64,000 nucleotides of DNA. Origin: Affinundibacterium amnicola (GTDB lineage: Bacteria; Pseudomonadota; Gammaproteobacteria; Burkholderiales; Burkholderiaceae_D). The stretch lies in NCBI RefSeq assembly GCF_014284275.1, contig NZ_JACOFU010000002.1, forward strand, positions 356,623-420,622, read 5' to 3'. Numbering within the stretch: the first letter of the stretch is position 1; every line of letters begins with the position of its first letter. The notes under the pieces are model-generated. The model searched no databases, was not told the origin of the DNA, and was given only the letters and a program-made list of their open reading frames with translations. Positions 38,413-49,700 of the stretch are shown one piece after another. The position numbers were made by a program, and so were the translations under genes.

Positions 38413-39696
38413 TTATAAGGTGCTGTAAGCAACACGGCCATCAACGATCGTCGCCTTCACCAAGGCAGGTAATTCATAACCAATAAATGGCGTATGTTTA
38501 CCTTGACTCACTAGCGCATCCGCCTTTACAGTCCAACGCGCCGCAGGATCGAAGATACAGATATCTGCCGCCGCACCAACTTTCAGCTGACCGCACGCTA
38601 AGCCGACTAAAGCAGCCGGGTCACAAGTGATCTTAGCAATGGCTTGTGCCAAACTAATCGCACCACGGCTATCATCAGACCACTTCACTGCCAAAGACAA
38701 CAATAACTCCAAACCAGTCGCACCTGCTGATGCTTCGGCAAATGGCAATGCTTTTTCATCGTCATCGACTGGCGTATGGTCCGAACAAATCGCATCAATG
38801 GTGCCATCAGCCAATGCCGCTAAAATCGCATCACGATCGCGCTGACTGCGTAACGGCGGCGTTAGCCTTGCATTTGAATCAAAGTAACCAATATCCGTGT
38901 CAGTCAGATGCACATGGTGGATTCCAACATCACAAGTCAATGCCAAACCTTCTTTTTTCGCTTGGCGAATTAATTCTAAACCAGCAGCGGAAGAAATTCT
39001 GCACAAATGCACGCGTGCTCCAGTTGCGCGCATCAATTCAAACAAAGTGTGCATCGCGATCGTTTCTGCCATCACAGGCACACCTGACAGACCAAGACGT
39101 GATGCCAAGGGACCGCTATGCGCAACACCACCTTTACCGACAAAAGCATCTTGTGGACGAAGCCACACCGTGTAAGCAAAAGTCGCTGCGTACGATAAGG
39201 CGCGTTGCAAGACATTGGTATCAACAATGGGTTCTTCTGCTTGCGAAAAACCTACACACCCTGCCTCGGTCAAGGCCGCCATTTCAGTCAGATTTTGTCC
39301 ATGCAATCCAACTGTCAACGCACCAAGTGGGTAAACATGCGCTTTGTGCTGCATCTTGGCACGTTGTTTTAGCATTTCAACCAAACCCGCTTCATCTAAC
39401 ACAGGATCGGTATCTGGCGGGCAGACTAGGCTGGTAACACCACCACGCATAGCTGCTTGCAATTCTGATTCTAAGGTTGCTTTGTATTCGAAACCAGGCT
39501 CACGCAGTCGCGCACTCAAATCCACAAAACCTGCTGTGACAACGTAGCCACCGGCATCGATCGTTTGTGCCGCAACAAAATCAGCGGGAGCAACACCAAC
39601 AGCAACAATTTTACCAGTGCTGATGAAGACATCTTTCACTGCATCCAAACCACTCGCAGGATCGATCACACGACCGTTTTTAATATGAAGATTCAT
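38413..39696 (-). CDS. pyrX: Dihydroorotase-like protein lacking zinc ligands (PyrC'/PyrX)
   Basis: 427 residues with the class I dihydroorotase/amidohydrolase fold. The normal DxHxHLREPG metal motif is here DLSARLREPG, so both His are lost (Ser61 and Arg63 in their place). The next His in the HxED strand reads WLRPQD, and the later CHxST motif is CRISS. The SDHTP aspartate and HHVHLTD His remain. This is the pattern of the inactive PyrC' that builds the dodecamer with PyrB in Pseudomonas, where an unlinked true PyrC does the catalysis. Follows pyrB with a 79-base gap. Confidence 0.85.
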   Translation of the reverse strand: MNLHIKNGRVIDPASGLDAVKDVFISTGKIVAVGVAPADFVAAQTIDAGGYVVTAGFVDLSARLREPGFEYKATLESELQAAMRGGVTSLVCPPDTDPVLDEAGLVEMLKQRAKMQHKAHVYPLGALTVGLHGQNLTEMAALTEAGCVGFSQAEEPIVDTNVLQRALSYAATFAYTVWLRPQDAFVGKGGVAHSGPLASRLGLSGVPVMAETIAMHTLFELMRATGARVHLCRISSAAGLELIRQAKKEGLALTCDVGIHHVHLTDTDIGYFDSNARLTPPLRSQRDRDAILAALADGTIDAICSDHTPVDDDEKALPFAEASAGATGLELLLSLAVKWSDDSRGAISLAQAIAKITCDPAALVGLACGQLKVGAAADICIFDPAARWTVKADALVSQGKHTPFIGYELPALVKATIVDGRVAYSTL

Positions 39697-39719
39697 TTAC
39701 GTTCTTTCCGAAAATTCTT

Positions 39720-39758
39720 GTCTTAACTTGTTGTCTTAGCTTGTTATCTTAACTTGAT
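39720..39758. repeat. 13-nt tandem repeat, three copies, ahead of pyrC'
   Basis: gtcttaacttgtt (39720-39732), gtcttagcttgtt (39733-39745) and atcttaacttgat (39746-39758) lie directly between pyrB and pyrC'. No function is known; slippage could change the spacing between the two genes. Confidence 0.65.
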
Positions 39759-39775
39759 CTGATATGCGGAATATT

Positions 39776-40744
39776 TTAGGCATTGCTACCAGAAACAATA
39801 CTCATCACGGCCATCCGCACCGCGATACCAAAAGTCACTTGCGGCAAGATCACAGCTTGCGGACCATCAGCTACCGCTGAATCAATTTCTACACCGCGAT
39901 TCATCGGACCTGGATGCATCACGATGGCATCTGGCTGCGCCAACGCCAAGCGCTCTGGCGTCAAACCATACTGCTTAAAATATTCTTGGGTCGATGGCAG
40001 TAAAGCGCCATTCATACGTTCATTCTGTAAGCGCAACATGATCACCACATCAACGCCTTGCAAGCCTTCGTTCATGTTAGTAAACACACGCACGCCCATT
40101 TGTTCCAAACCACCAGGCAACAAAGTACGTGGTCCAATCACGCGCACTTCTGCGGCACCCAGGGTAGTCAATGCGTGAATATCAGATCGGGCGACTCGGC
40201 TGTGCAAGACGTCACCGACAATCGCCACGGTCAAATTACTAAAGTCTTTTTTGTAGTGACGGATGGTGTACATGTCCAACAAGCCTTGTGTCGGATGCTC
40301 ATGTCGTCCGTCGCCTGCATTCACCACATGGACGTGATGTTGTTTGGTATCGTTTAAATGCTGTGCAATCAAGAATGGTGCGCCTGAAGTCGCGTGACGT
40401 ACCACAAACATATCCGCGTGCATCGCTGCCAAATTATCGATCGTGTCTAATAAAGATTCACCTTTACTGGCACTGGATGCAGCAATATTTAAATTGATGA
40501 CATCAGCTGACAAACGCTTAGCCGCGATTTCAAATGTCGTACGGGTGCGGGTAGAATTTTCGAAGAATAAATTGAATACACTCTTACCGTGCATCAGCGG
40601 AACCTTCTTCAACTCACGCTCACCGATACTGACAAAAGACGAGGCAGTATCGAGAATGTGATTGATTATCGATTTCGGCAAGCCATCGATGCCCAACAAG
40701 TGTTGTAGTTCGCCATTTTTATTTAACTGTGGATTTTTCATCAT
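39776..40744 (-). CDS. pyrB: Aspartate carbamoyltransferase catalytic subunit
   Basis: 322 residues. First committed step of pyrimidine synthesis. The carbamoyl-phosphate site [19 protein letters not shown] is complete, [12 protein letters not shown] follows, and the aspartate loop MLRLQNERM and [11 protein letters not shown] are present. Next gene is pyrC'. No pyrR or pyrI is beside it. Confidence 0.97.
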   Translation of the reverse strand: MMKNPQLNKNGELQHLLGIDGLPKSIINHILDTASSFVSIGERELKKVPLMHGKSVFNLFFENSTRTRTTFEIAAKRLSADVINLNIAASSASKGESLLDTIDNLAAMHADMFVVRHATSGAPFLIAQHLNDTKQHHVHVVNAGDGRHEHPTQGLLDMYTIRHYKKDFSNLTVAIVGDVLHSRVARSDIHALTTLGAAEVRVIGPRTLLPGGLEQMGVRVFTNMNEGLQGVDVVIMLRLQNERMNGALLPSTQEYFKQYGLTPERLALAQPDAIVMHPGPMNRGVEIDSAVADGPQAVILPQVTFGIAVRMAVMSIVSGSNA

Positions 40745-40860
40745 TGCTCTTCAAATTATTTTAGAGGATACACTGCGTGCTTTACATCTGAAGCTTTGCA
40801 GCTATTCATCATTTTTCATCACAAGACTGCACACAATGGAACGCCATTTTTCCCATTACA

Positions 40861-41292
40861 TTAAGTGCGATTGCCAACACCTTCGGTCTGATCAAAATAT
40901 TGCTGCAATATCACTGCAGCAGCCTGATCATCGATTCTTTCACCCTGCTTCGCCTGCAGAACAGCGGAAGAATATCGCTCATCCACCAAAACGACTTTGA
41001 CGCCATAACGCCCATGCAATTGATTCGCGAATCGCTGACAACGCACCGTCATTTCATGCGCAGCACCATCAGGATGCATAGGCAAACCTACCACACACAA
41101 GGCTGGTTGCCACTCCTGAATGAGCTCAGCAAGTGCCTCAAATTTCGCATCATTACTTGGTGCACTAATAATGGTTAATGCTTGGGCTTGACGGATCAAG
41201 GTATTGCCAACGGCGACACCAATACGTTTCAAACCAAAATCAAACGCTAGGATAACGCCGCTGATGTTGGTCGAATCTAGCGTTGCCATCAA
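40861..41292 (-). CDS. ruvX: Holliday junction resolvase-like RuvX (YqgF)
   Basis: 143 residues. RNase H fold with ILAFDFGLKRIGVAVG holding the first catalytic Asp, then VVGLPMHPDG and the VDERYSS motif. Implicated in 16S rRNA 5'-end maturation. Overlaps the yqgE stop by four bases. Confidence 0.93.
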   Translation of the reverse strand: MMATLDSTNISGVILAFDFGLKRIGVAVGNTLIRQAQALTIISAPSNDAKFEALAELIQEWQPALCVVGLPMHPDGAAHEMTVRCQRFANQLHGRYGVKVVLVDERYSSAVLQAKQGERIDDQAAAVILQQYFDQTEGVGNRT

Positions 41293-41999
41293 GCATGCCC
41301 CGCAACGGAGGCAAGCATGAGCGGATCGAATCCTAGTAATTTCATCGCTGCATCGAAACGCTCTTCCACTGGGGTATCAAACATCACACCCAAATCGGCG
41401 GGCACCGTTAACCAGCCATTCGCTAGTATTTCTTTTTCTAGTTGACCCGCATCCCACCCAGCATAACCGATGCTCAATAGCAAGCGTTGTGGCGCCTCAC
41501 CTGCAGCAAGCGATTCTAAAATATCACGAGATGTGGTGAAGGAAATATCATCACTGACTTTAAGCGAAGATGAAAATTGACCGACATTAGCGTGCAACAC
41601 AAATCCACGGTCACTTTGCACCGGACCACCAAACAGCACAGGCCTTTGTCCTAATGGATGTGAGTTAGGAATAATTTCTAATTGCAAGTCAATACGATCA
41701 AATAATTCGGCAATCGTCATATCTGTAGGACGATTAATCACCATACCCATCGCACCACGCGCATTGTGTTCACACAGATAAATGACAGTGCCACCGAAAA
41801 TCGGATCAAGCATACTAGGCATAGCAATCAAGAAATGATTGCTGAGATTGAGTGCATGGTCTTCAGTGTCTACACTTGAGGTACCCATGTTACGTTGAAT
41901 TGTTTGTTCTAAAGTATCGGAAAAATCATGCGCAAGGAGTTCAATTTCCTCGTCATCAAAGTCCTCAACTGGGGAGTTTATGGGTGTTCGCTTCTTCAT
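41289..41999 (-). CDS. yqgE: YqgE/AlgH family protein (UPF0301)
   Basis: 236 residues. The conserved part starts near residue 52 with LSNHFLIAMPSMLDPIFGGTVIYLCEHN, then GAMGMVINRPTDMTIAELFDRI, the LFGGPVQSDRGFVLH motif, and WDAGQLEKEI. Function is unclear in the family. The first 50 residues are an acidic N-terminal extension not shared by shorter homologues. Coupled to ruvX by overlap, as in many proteobacteria. Confidence 0.92.
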   Translation of the reverse strand: MKKRTPINSPVEDFDDEEIELLAHDFSDTLEQTIQRNMGTSSVDTEDHALNLSNHFLIAMPSMLDPIFGGTVIYLCEHNARGAMGMVINRPTDMTIAELFDRIDLQLEIIPNSHPLGQRPVLFGGPVQSDRGFVLHANVGQFSSSLKVSDDISFTTSRDILESLAAGEAPQRLLLSIGYAGWDAGQLEKEILANGWLTVPADLGVMFDTPVEERFDAAMKLLGFDPLMLASVAGHA

Positions 42000-42145
42000 C
42001 CCTGTATTTTATCAGTTTTAGTCGAGTTTTATGATCTGTGCTATGGTCTCGCTCTGATAGAAAATCCTGAACATACGATCCCAATCGATATCAATATCAT
42101 AAAAAGTGTTCGCATCGCCCTCTAATAAATTAGCTAATTGAAAAT

Positions 42146-43621
42146 ATGACTTACACGAAAAGCTTAGTCTGGTTTCGCCGTGATTTACGCCATTTCGACA
42201 ACGCAGCGCTGTATCAAGCCTTAAAACAATCACCATCTTGTTATTGCGTATTTGTTTTCGACAAGACCATCTTACAAGCATTACCAAAGCGTGATCGCCG
42301 CGTGCAATTTATTCATCAGAGCGTGCAAGAATTACGCGAAGAATTAGCGGCAATAGGCACTCACCTGATTGTATTGTATGGCGATCCAACTGAAGAAATT
42401 CCACGTCTTGCTGCAGAATTAGCGATAGATGCAGTATTCGTCAATCGCGACTACGAACCGGCGGCAATTCAACGTGACCAAGTGGTACAACAAGGTTTAG
42501 CCAGCTTCAATTGCCAGCTCATCGCTTGCAAGGACCAGGTGATTTTTGAAATCGATGAAGTATTAAGCTTGGCAGGCAAACCGTTTTCTGTTTTTACCCC
42601 ATACAAAAATGCTTGGTTAAAGAAATTGGCCTCTGAAACCGATGGCGAACCAGATTTCTATTTCAAGCCTTATCCCATCGCAAAATATGCTGCGCATTTT
42701 GCCAAACACGTCGCAACTGAGATGCCGACACTTTCAGCTATGGGCTTCGAATCGCTTGATGAACAAACATTCAAGCTTCATGGTGGCATGCAAGCTGGCG
42801 CCAAGCTATTAGATGATTTCCTAACGCGAATCGATCAATATGGTGACGCGCGTGATTACCCGGCAATTAAAGGCCCCTCGTATCTTTCTGTTCATTTACG
42901 ATTCGGTACGGTATCCATTCGCTATTTGGTTAGCCAAGCAATACGTCATATTCGTATTGCGAATACTTTAGCAGGTGCAAGCGTCTGGCTCTCCGAACTG
43001 ATCTGGCGCGACTTTTACTTCATGATCTTGCACCACAATCCTCGCGTTGTTGGAAGCGCATTCAAACCAGAATATGATGCAATTCAATGGGAAAGCGGTC
43101 AATCTGCCAAGGATATGTTTCAAGCTTGGTGCGATGGCAAAACTGGCTATCCTTTAGTCGATGCCGCCATGCTACAGTTAAATCAAACTGGCTACATGCA
43201 CAATCGCTTGCGCATGGTCGTTGCAAGTTTCTTGGTCAAAGACCTTGGCATCGACTGGCGCTGGGGGGAGGCTTATTTTGCATTACATTTGAATGATTTC
43301 GACTTGTCTGCCAATAATGGCGGTTGGCAATGGGCAGCATCAACTGGATGCGATGCACAGCCCTACTTCCGTATTTTTAATCCGATTACACAATCAGAAA
43401 AATTTGATCACGAAGGAAAGTTTATACGACGCTATTTACCACAATTAGCCAGCCTCAATCCCAAGCAAATCCATGCACCTTGGAAGCTAAGTCCCATTGA
43501 GTTAACGGCGGCGAATATTCAACTCGGGCTTAATTACCCACATCCGATTGTGGCCCACGATCTTGCCCGTCAAAAGACATTGGAACGATATAGCGTGGTC
43601 AAAAAAATCGCACCAACCTAA
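42146..43621 (+). CDS. phrB: Deoxyribodipyrimidine photolyase
   Basis: 491 residues. N-terminal antenna domain begins SLVWFRRDLRHFDNAALYQAL. The FAD domain has SVHLRFGTVSIR, ELIWRDFYFMIL, the active-site Trp/Glu/Asn region WCDGKTGYPLVDAAMLQLNQTGYMHNRLRMVVASFL in pieces, and the ending ANNGGWQWAASTGCDAQPYFRIFNP. Class I CPD photolyase, light-driven repair of thymine dimers. Diverges from yqgE with 146 bases between. Confidence 0.95.
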   Translation: MTYTKSLVWFRRDLRHFDNAALYQALKQSPSCYCVFVFDKTILQALPKRDRRVQFIHQSVQELREELAAIGTHLIVLYGDPTEEIPRLAAELAIDAVFVNRDYEPAAIQRDQVVQQGLASFNCQLIACKDQVIFEIDEVLSLAGKPFSVFTPYKNAWLKKLASETDGEPDFYFKPYPIAKYAAHFAKHVATEMPTLSAMGFESLDEQTFKLHGGMQAGAKLLDDFLTRIDQYGDARDYPAIKGPSYLSVHLRFGTVSIRYLVSQAIRHIRIANTLAGASVWLSELIWRDFYFMILHHNPRVVGSAFKPEYDAIQWESGQSAKDMFQAWCDGKTGYPLVDAAMLQLNQTGYMHNRLRMVVASFLVKDLGIDWRWGEAYFALHLNDFDLSANNGGWQWAASTGCDAQPYFRIFNPITQSEKFDHEGKFIRRYLPQLASLNPKQIHAPWKLSPIELTAANIQLGLNYPHPIVAHDLARQKTLERYSVVKKIAPT

Positions 43622-43634
43622 TTCATACACAAAT

Positions 43635-43665
43635 AAAAACGCCTCGATATTCTCGAGGCGTTTTT
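43635..43665 (+). terminator. Bidirectional terminator between phrB and chpA
   Basis: 13-bp perfect stem aaaaacgcctcga (43635-43647) with tcgaggcgttttt (43653-43665), loop tattc. Serves both convergent genes. Confidence 0.9.
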
Positions 43666-43707
43666 ACGATCACTAGCTATACAAAACTAACTTGACCACA
43701 CACTAAC

Positions 43708-46700
43708 TTAAGAAACTACTTCAGCCTGTTTATTGACAAATCCACTAATCGCAGCAAGTAAATCATCTTCACGATATGGCTTACCGAAGTACTCATTAAC
43801 ACCAAGTTCAGCAGCATAGTTACGGTGTTTATCCGCAGTACGCGAAGTAATCATGATGATAGGAATGTGGTGAGTTCTTGAATCACTACGCACGTTACGG
43901 GTCAAATCGAAACCATCCATACGCGGCATTTCAATATCTACCAACATCACGTCGGGTGTAATCGATTGCAATTGTTCCAGCGCATCAATACCATCTTTTG
44001 CCAATACCACCTGATAACCCTCACGCACCAACAAACGTTGCGTTACACGACGCACTGTCAGGGAATCGTCAACCACCATCACAATATGATGCGAACGCAG
44101 ACCTTGAACTGGTTCAACTTGAGCTGGCACGGTTTGCTTCTCAACCATTTCAGCAACAGCACCCATTTCTGGAGAGCCGCTATCGATATGCGATTCTGGT
44201 AACTTAGCACGTTCATGCTCAATCTTCTGCGCCAGTGGGACTGGATTCAGAATCAAAACGATATTGCCAGAACCGAGCACCGTCGCACCAGCGATACCAA
44301 TCATACGTGCCAATTGTGGTCCAACGTTTTTAACAACCACCTCACGATTACCAATAATTTGATCGACGTGAATTGCTACACGTTCGTTATCGCTCTTCAT
44401 AATCAAAATCGGCGTGTACTGTTGCGTGTCTGGCGTTGCATCACGTTCACCCAGCATACTTGGTAAATAGTGCAAAGCAACGCGATTGCCTTGCCACATA
44501 ATGGCGCCATCATTGTACGCAGTTGCCAATGCTGCTGATTTCAATTGCTGTACTTGTTCAACTAGGACGGAAGGCACGGCAAAAGTTTTACCGCCTGCAT
44601 TCAAAATAACGACTTGCGTCACCGCCAATGTCAAAGGCAAATGAATTGTAAAATGCGCGCCTTTTCCTTCAACGGTGCTGACCGATACGCGACCACCCAA
44701 AGACGATGCTTCTGAACGAACCACGTCCATACCGACACCACGTCCGGCTAATTCAGTAACCACGTTTGCAGTCGAGAAGCCAGGTTCAAAAATCAAATTA
44801 ACGACGTCAGATTCATTCACAAAACTATCGTCCGTTAACAACCCCACGTTCTTCGCTTTTTCGCGGATGCGATCAAGGTTCAAACCCTGTCCGTCATCAG
44901 TGAAATGAATAACGACTTCGTTACCTTCTTGGCGAATCTCAATCAATAATTCACCAACTTCATTTTTGCCACGCGCAACACGATCATGACGCGCTTCGAT
45001 ACCGTGCACAATCGCATTCCTTAGCATGTGCTCAAATGGACCCACCATTTTTTCCAAAACGCTACGGTCAATTTCTACAGAAGTACCGCGAATATCTAAG
45101 TTGACCCGCTTATCCATTTCCTTCGCGGTCTGACGTGCAATACGATACAGACGTTCAGAAACGCTGGAGAAAGGAATCATGCGTACCCGCATTAAATCTT
45201 GCTGCAATTCACGCGTTAACCGTGCTTGTGCATTCAAGTCAATCGTTGCACCTTCGATTGTACGGTTCAAGGCTGTCTGTACGGTTGCGACGTCGCTTAC
45301 GCTCTCGGCCATCATCCGTGTCAATTCTTGCAAACGAGTGAAGCGATCAAACTCCAAAGGATCAAATTCGCGATCGCCCGAAAATGCCATGCGCGAGGTG
45401 ATCTGCGTTTCCGCTTGAATTTCGACTTCACGTAACTGGTCACGCAAACGACTGACGTTTTCAGTTAATTCTGATAAGGACGCCTTTAAAGTATCTACCT
45501 CATTCTCTAATTTAGAACGGGAAATAGAAACTTCACCAGCTTGATTGACTAAACGATCCAAGATGTCGGCACGCACACGCACTAAAGGAACAGGAGCGGC
45601 ATTGGTTGGTGCGACGACTTGAGGTGCTGCCTGTCTCAAAGCACGTGACACAATTGCTGGCTTCACCAAATTGGCTGACGCATCTGCAACTGGCTGCACC
45701 AAAGCTGATGATGTCACCGGTGCAGGAACAAGGCTTGCTGCTAAAGCATTCTGACCAAGTTCTGCCCCTGCGAGTTGATCTGTGATTGGCGATGAAGATT
45801 CAGTAGCAGGTATCGCTGGTTGCTGTAAGGCTTCCTCAAACTGATTCATTTCTTCAGTTGCGGACAACTCGCTCAAATCTGCGTCAGGAGCAACCTGCAT
45901 CGCCAACTCAGGATTTTGCAAACGCTCAAACAAGTGCATTGCATAATCGTGGCGAGACAGCAAATCTTCCAAAAGTGGCTGACGAATCGTACTACCGGTG
46001 TGCATCAAGTTTTCGATACGGGTTTCCATATCATGCGTATGCTGGCCAAGCTGCATAGCACCTGCCATCCTCGCACTACCTTTTACCGTATGCATCAGAC
46101 GCAAAATGGATTGTGGGATTGCGCCATCTTCAGGACTTTGCTGCCATGAACGTAACAATTGACCGATCATCGGCAATAAATCATTACCTTCTTCCAAAAA
46201 GACAGGAAGTAAATCATGATCGATTTCATCGCTGATCTTAAGTTCAATTTCTGAACTAGAACGATCAATGACACTTTCTTGTTCACGTTCTTGCACAGCC
46301 GCTATTTCAGCTGGTTGCTCAGTTTTTTCTTCAAACAACATTGATTCAGCAACTGGGGACGCGAACACTGGCTCTTCAACAGCAGGGGCAATTTCCGCAA
46401 CACTATCAAGCACAAGAGCATCCGTCTGATCCACATCCGGCACTAACGCAGAAACAGTCACATCGTGTTCTGGCGCGTTGACATTCAATGCCGCTGCGGT
46501 TTCATGCTCAGCTGTTTCCGCAGCGAGTTCTTCCGCTGCCGCTTCTATCGTCACCAATTCAGATTGAGCTTCAGATCCGACATCGTGCGCCAAATCCGAA
46601 ACTTCTACTTTGCCTTCTGCATCTTGTTCAGAATCGCTAAATTCAACATCGGCAACTTGTGTTGTCGGAACAGTTAATGTTTCCGCAATATCGGAGAGCT

Positions 46701-49700
46701 CAGGAATAGTGTCTTCGACGGATAAGTTAATTTCCAACGCATCTACAGTAGGCTCTGAATCGAGTGTGGCAGCATCAACAGAAAAATCTTCTACTTGGGA
46801 ATCGAGTAAAACTGGATCTAATCGCTCGTTCGTCGAGGTAATGAACTCGCCATCATCACCAACATTTGAGCGTGCAATCACATTTTCCAATAGTTGCGCT
46901 AATTGCAGATTTTCGTGCTGAACACGTTCGGCCATCTCTGATAAAGCAAATTTCTGCAACATCGACTTGACGCAATTAACCGTATGATCCAATAAATCAA
47001 ATTCAGATTCTTCAAGATTGACTGGATGCCGTTCTAAGCGCTGCAATACGTTTTCTAAGCTATGCGCCAGTTCTTGTGCCGCGTACAGACCGACAGTTGC
47101 AGAACTACCGGCTAAAGAATGTGCCGCATGAACTGCGTGACGCGATACAGGACGCCTTGGTTCATGTCGCCATTCAGAAAAATCTTGCGCCAAGAAACGC
47201 ACGATCTCGTCGGTTTCCGCCATATAAATCGTGTGCAGTGGCAAACTAATCTCAATATCGCCAATACGTTTTGTATTATCGGTATCCTTCGCTACTGGCA
47301 TCGAGAAATCAGGGAACTCAATGATCTTTGCTGTTTGCTGAACCTCAATAATTGGCTCTACAGCTAATTGTGCGGTAAGCTCTTCAGCCGTCTCAATTTC
47401 GGCATTGATGTCGAGATCATTAACTTCAGTCGAGTAAGACGCTTGCATGCCAACTTCTGGAACCAAATCAGGATTGATTTTTTGTTCAAAATACTCGATT
47501 GGCGGCTCATCCAATTCCTGTACTTCAAATTCAGAATCAAGCAAATGCGCATCATCGACATCAGCAACTAGTTCAGTAACTGCGTCAGTAACTGCGTCAG
47601 ACTTGTTGATCAATAAGTCTTCACCAAGATCATCGGCGGAGATGAATACTTCAGCGTCCTCATCTTTAGCAATCGTCAGAGTTTCTCCAACCAACTCAAG
47701 AGAAGGTGAATCTAGCTCGAACGCTGGAACATTTAGCGTTAATTCTTCATTAGCTTCCGTCTCAACAGGCAACAACGGAACCGCAGTTATTTCGTTCGCT
47801 TCTTCGGTCGTTTCTTCGGTTAGATCTTCGATTGGATCTTCTACGCGAATCACGTCAGTAATAGCATCTGCACTTACTCGATGTTCAGTTGTTTCCGCGA
47901 TCGCTGGCGCTGATAAGGCTGGCTCATCAATTCCGAATTCCAGACCATCTTTCACGCGCAAAGCGGCCGCTATAATCGCATCGGAATTTCTGCTTGAGCT
48001 ACCTTTACTTTTCAGCTCTTCAACCCAGTTAAACATTTCATCAGTCGCATATTCCAGCAATTGATAAAGCGCCTCAGTACCGGCACGGGACTCAGACAGC
48101 CACAAGTTCATCACTTGCTCAATATTCCAAGCACCTTCACCGAACACCATCAAGCCAACCATACGTCCACTACCTTTTAAGGTATGGAAAGAGCGGCGCA
48201 AGCGAATCAGGTATTCTTGGTTACTCGTATCATGTCTGGACAGAGGGATATTCTCACGCACAGCACCAAGCACTTCATCTGCTTCCATCAAGAATATTTC
48301 TAGAAGCTCGGCATCAATTTCCGCTTCAGTTTCTGGCAATTCATGACTTAATTGGATGTCTGGCGCAGCTTCGACATGAGAAGTAGCTGCAACGATTTCA
48401 TCAAGTGCCGCAGCCTGCGTCAAATCTGCATGCGCCAGTAAATCAATCGCTGTTTTTGCTCGTGCACTGGCATCGCTATCGTCCAGCAAAGCTGCATAAG
48501 AGCGCTCATGATCCAATGAATCTTTTAACTTCGCTTGCAGATCTGAGTCTTCGGGCGCATCCACTAAGGATGCCAGTAAACGTTCTGATTCTTTTTGTTG
48601 GTCAATTAAATCCTGCTCTGCAGTTGCCTGAACTATTACAGGATTCGCTTCTAACTGAATCGAAGGCAATAGTTCTTTCTCTGGTGCTTTTTCTAATAAT
48701 TTAGACTGAAATGATCCCGTTGTTGGATCATAGGTAAAGCGCTTCTTCGCCAATTCTGGCTGATTCTGCAAAGTCTCAATAAAGAACGAAAGCGCGCCAA
48801 CGTTTTGCGCCACTTTTTGGTGTAAAGCATCCACCTCTGAAGTCGTTAAGTTCTCAACGCCATTAACAAAGGAACTTACAAGTTCACGTGTATGGTTAAC
48901 AGCAGCCAAGGCATCGTCTTGATCCAATATCGCTAACGCCCCACCGAGCTGTGCAAGAACACCATCAACTGGTGCCAAAATCGCGGTATTAGAAACATCA
49001 CGGAAATGCTCGTCTAAAGCTTTCTCTGCATGTTTCAAACTTTGCTGCATTTCGTTGACCAACACACCCATCGTTTGACGCTGCTGCGCCTCACGTGAGA
49101 TCTCACCTATCCATGTGACATGGCCGTCTGGAATTTCGCCACTAACGACGGACAAAAGACGTCCTGATATTTCATCTGCGCGGGCTGAAAAATTAGCGGG
49201 TAAATGCGTAATTTGTTCTAAGGAATTCTCAAGAAATAGCAAGCATGTGGCTAACTCCAAGCCCATTCGTTCTTTGTCTTGAGCGCGAACGGCATGGCTT
49301 GCAATACCATTTAATTCCTTCAGCAATTTGCTTAATGGCGGAGATTGCAAACCTGTTCCTAGGTCTGCAAGTTCTTTCATCTTCTGAAAAAACTTGTCTG
49401 ACAAGGCCATATCTCCATTGGAAATACGTCCCCACAAATTCTTAATATTGACAACCAATTCCTTAGCATTTGCCAGCACCGCAGGCGCAATCAAGCCGTA
49501 TCGTTTTTGATCGTAATCAGCAGGTACGTGGCGATCTAATTGATAAGCTTTGCGAATTTGTGCAACGAATGCAGATGGTTCACGAACTTGTGCAATAAAA
49601 AATAAAGCATCACGCAATAAGCGCTCAGGGATACTGGTGTTTCCCTCGACTAAACGACGGATTTGCAAATTAATGCGTCCCCAGATTTGCTTAATGTGCC

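Noticed and set aside
38730-39437. 235-residue plus-strand frame opposite pyrC'
   Set aside because: Shadow of a gene with a full-length, family-matching product; the frame has unusual composition (many His, Gln) and no ribosome site.
47447-48064. 205-residue Ser-rich frame opposite chpA
   Set aside because: Antisense to an acidic, Glu/Asp/Ala-rich linker, which gives Ser/Thr-rich shadow translations; no ribosome site or known domain.
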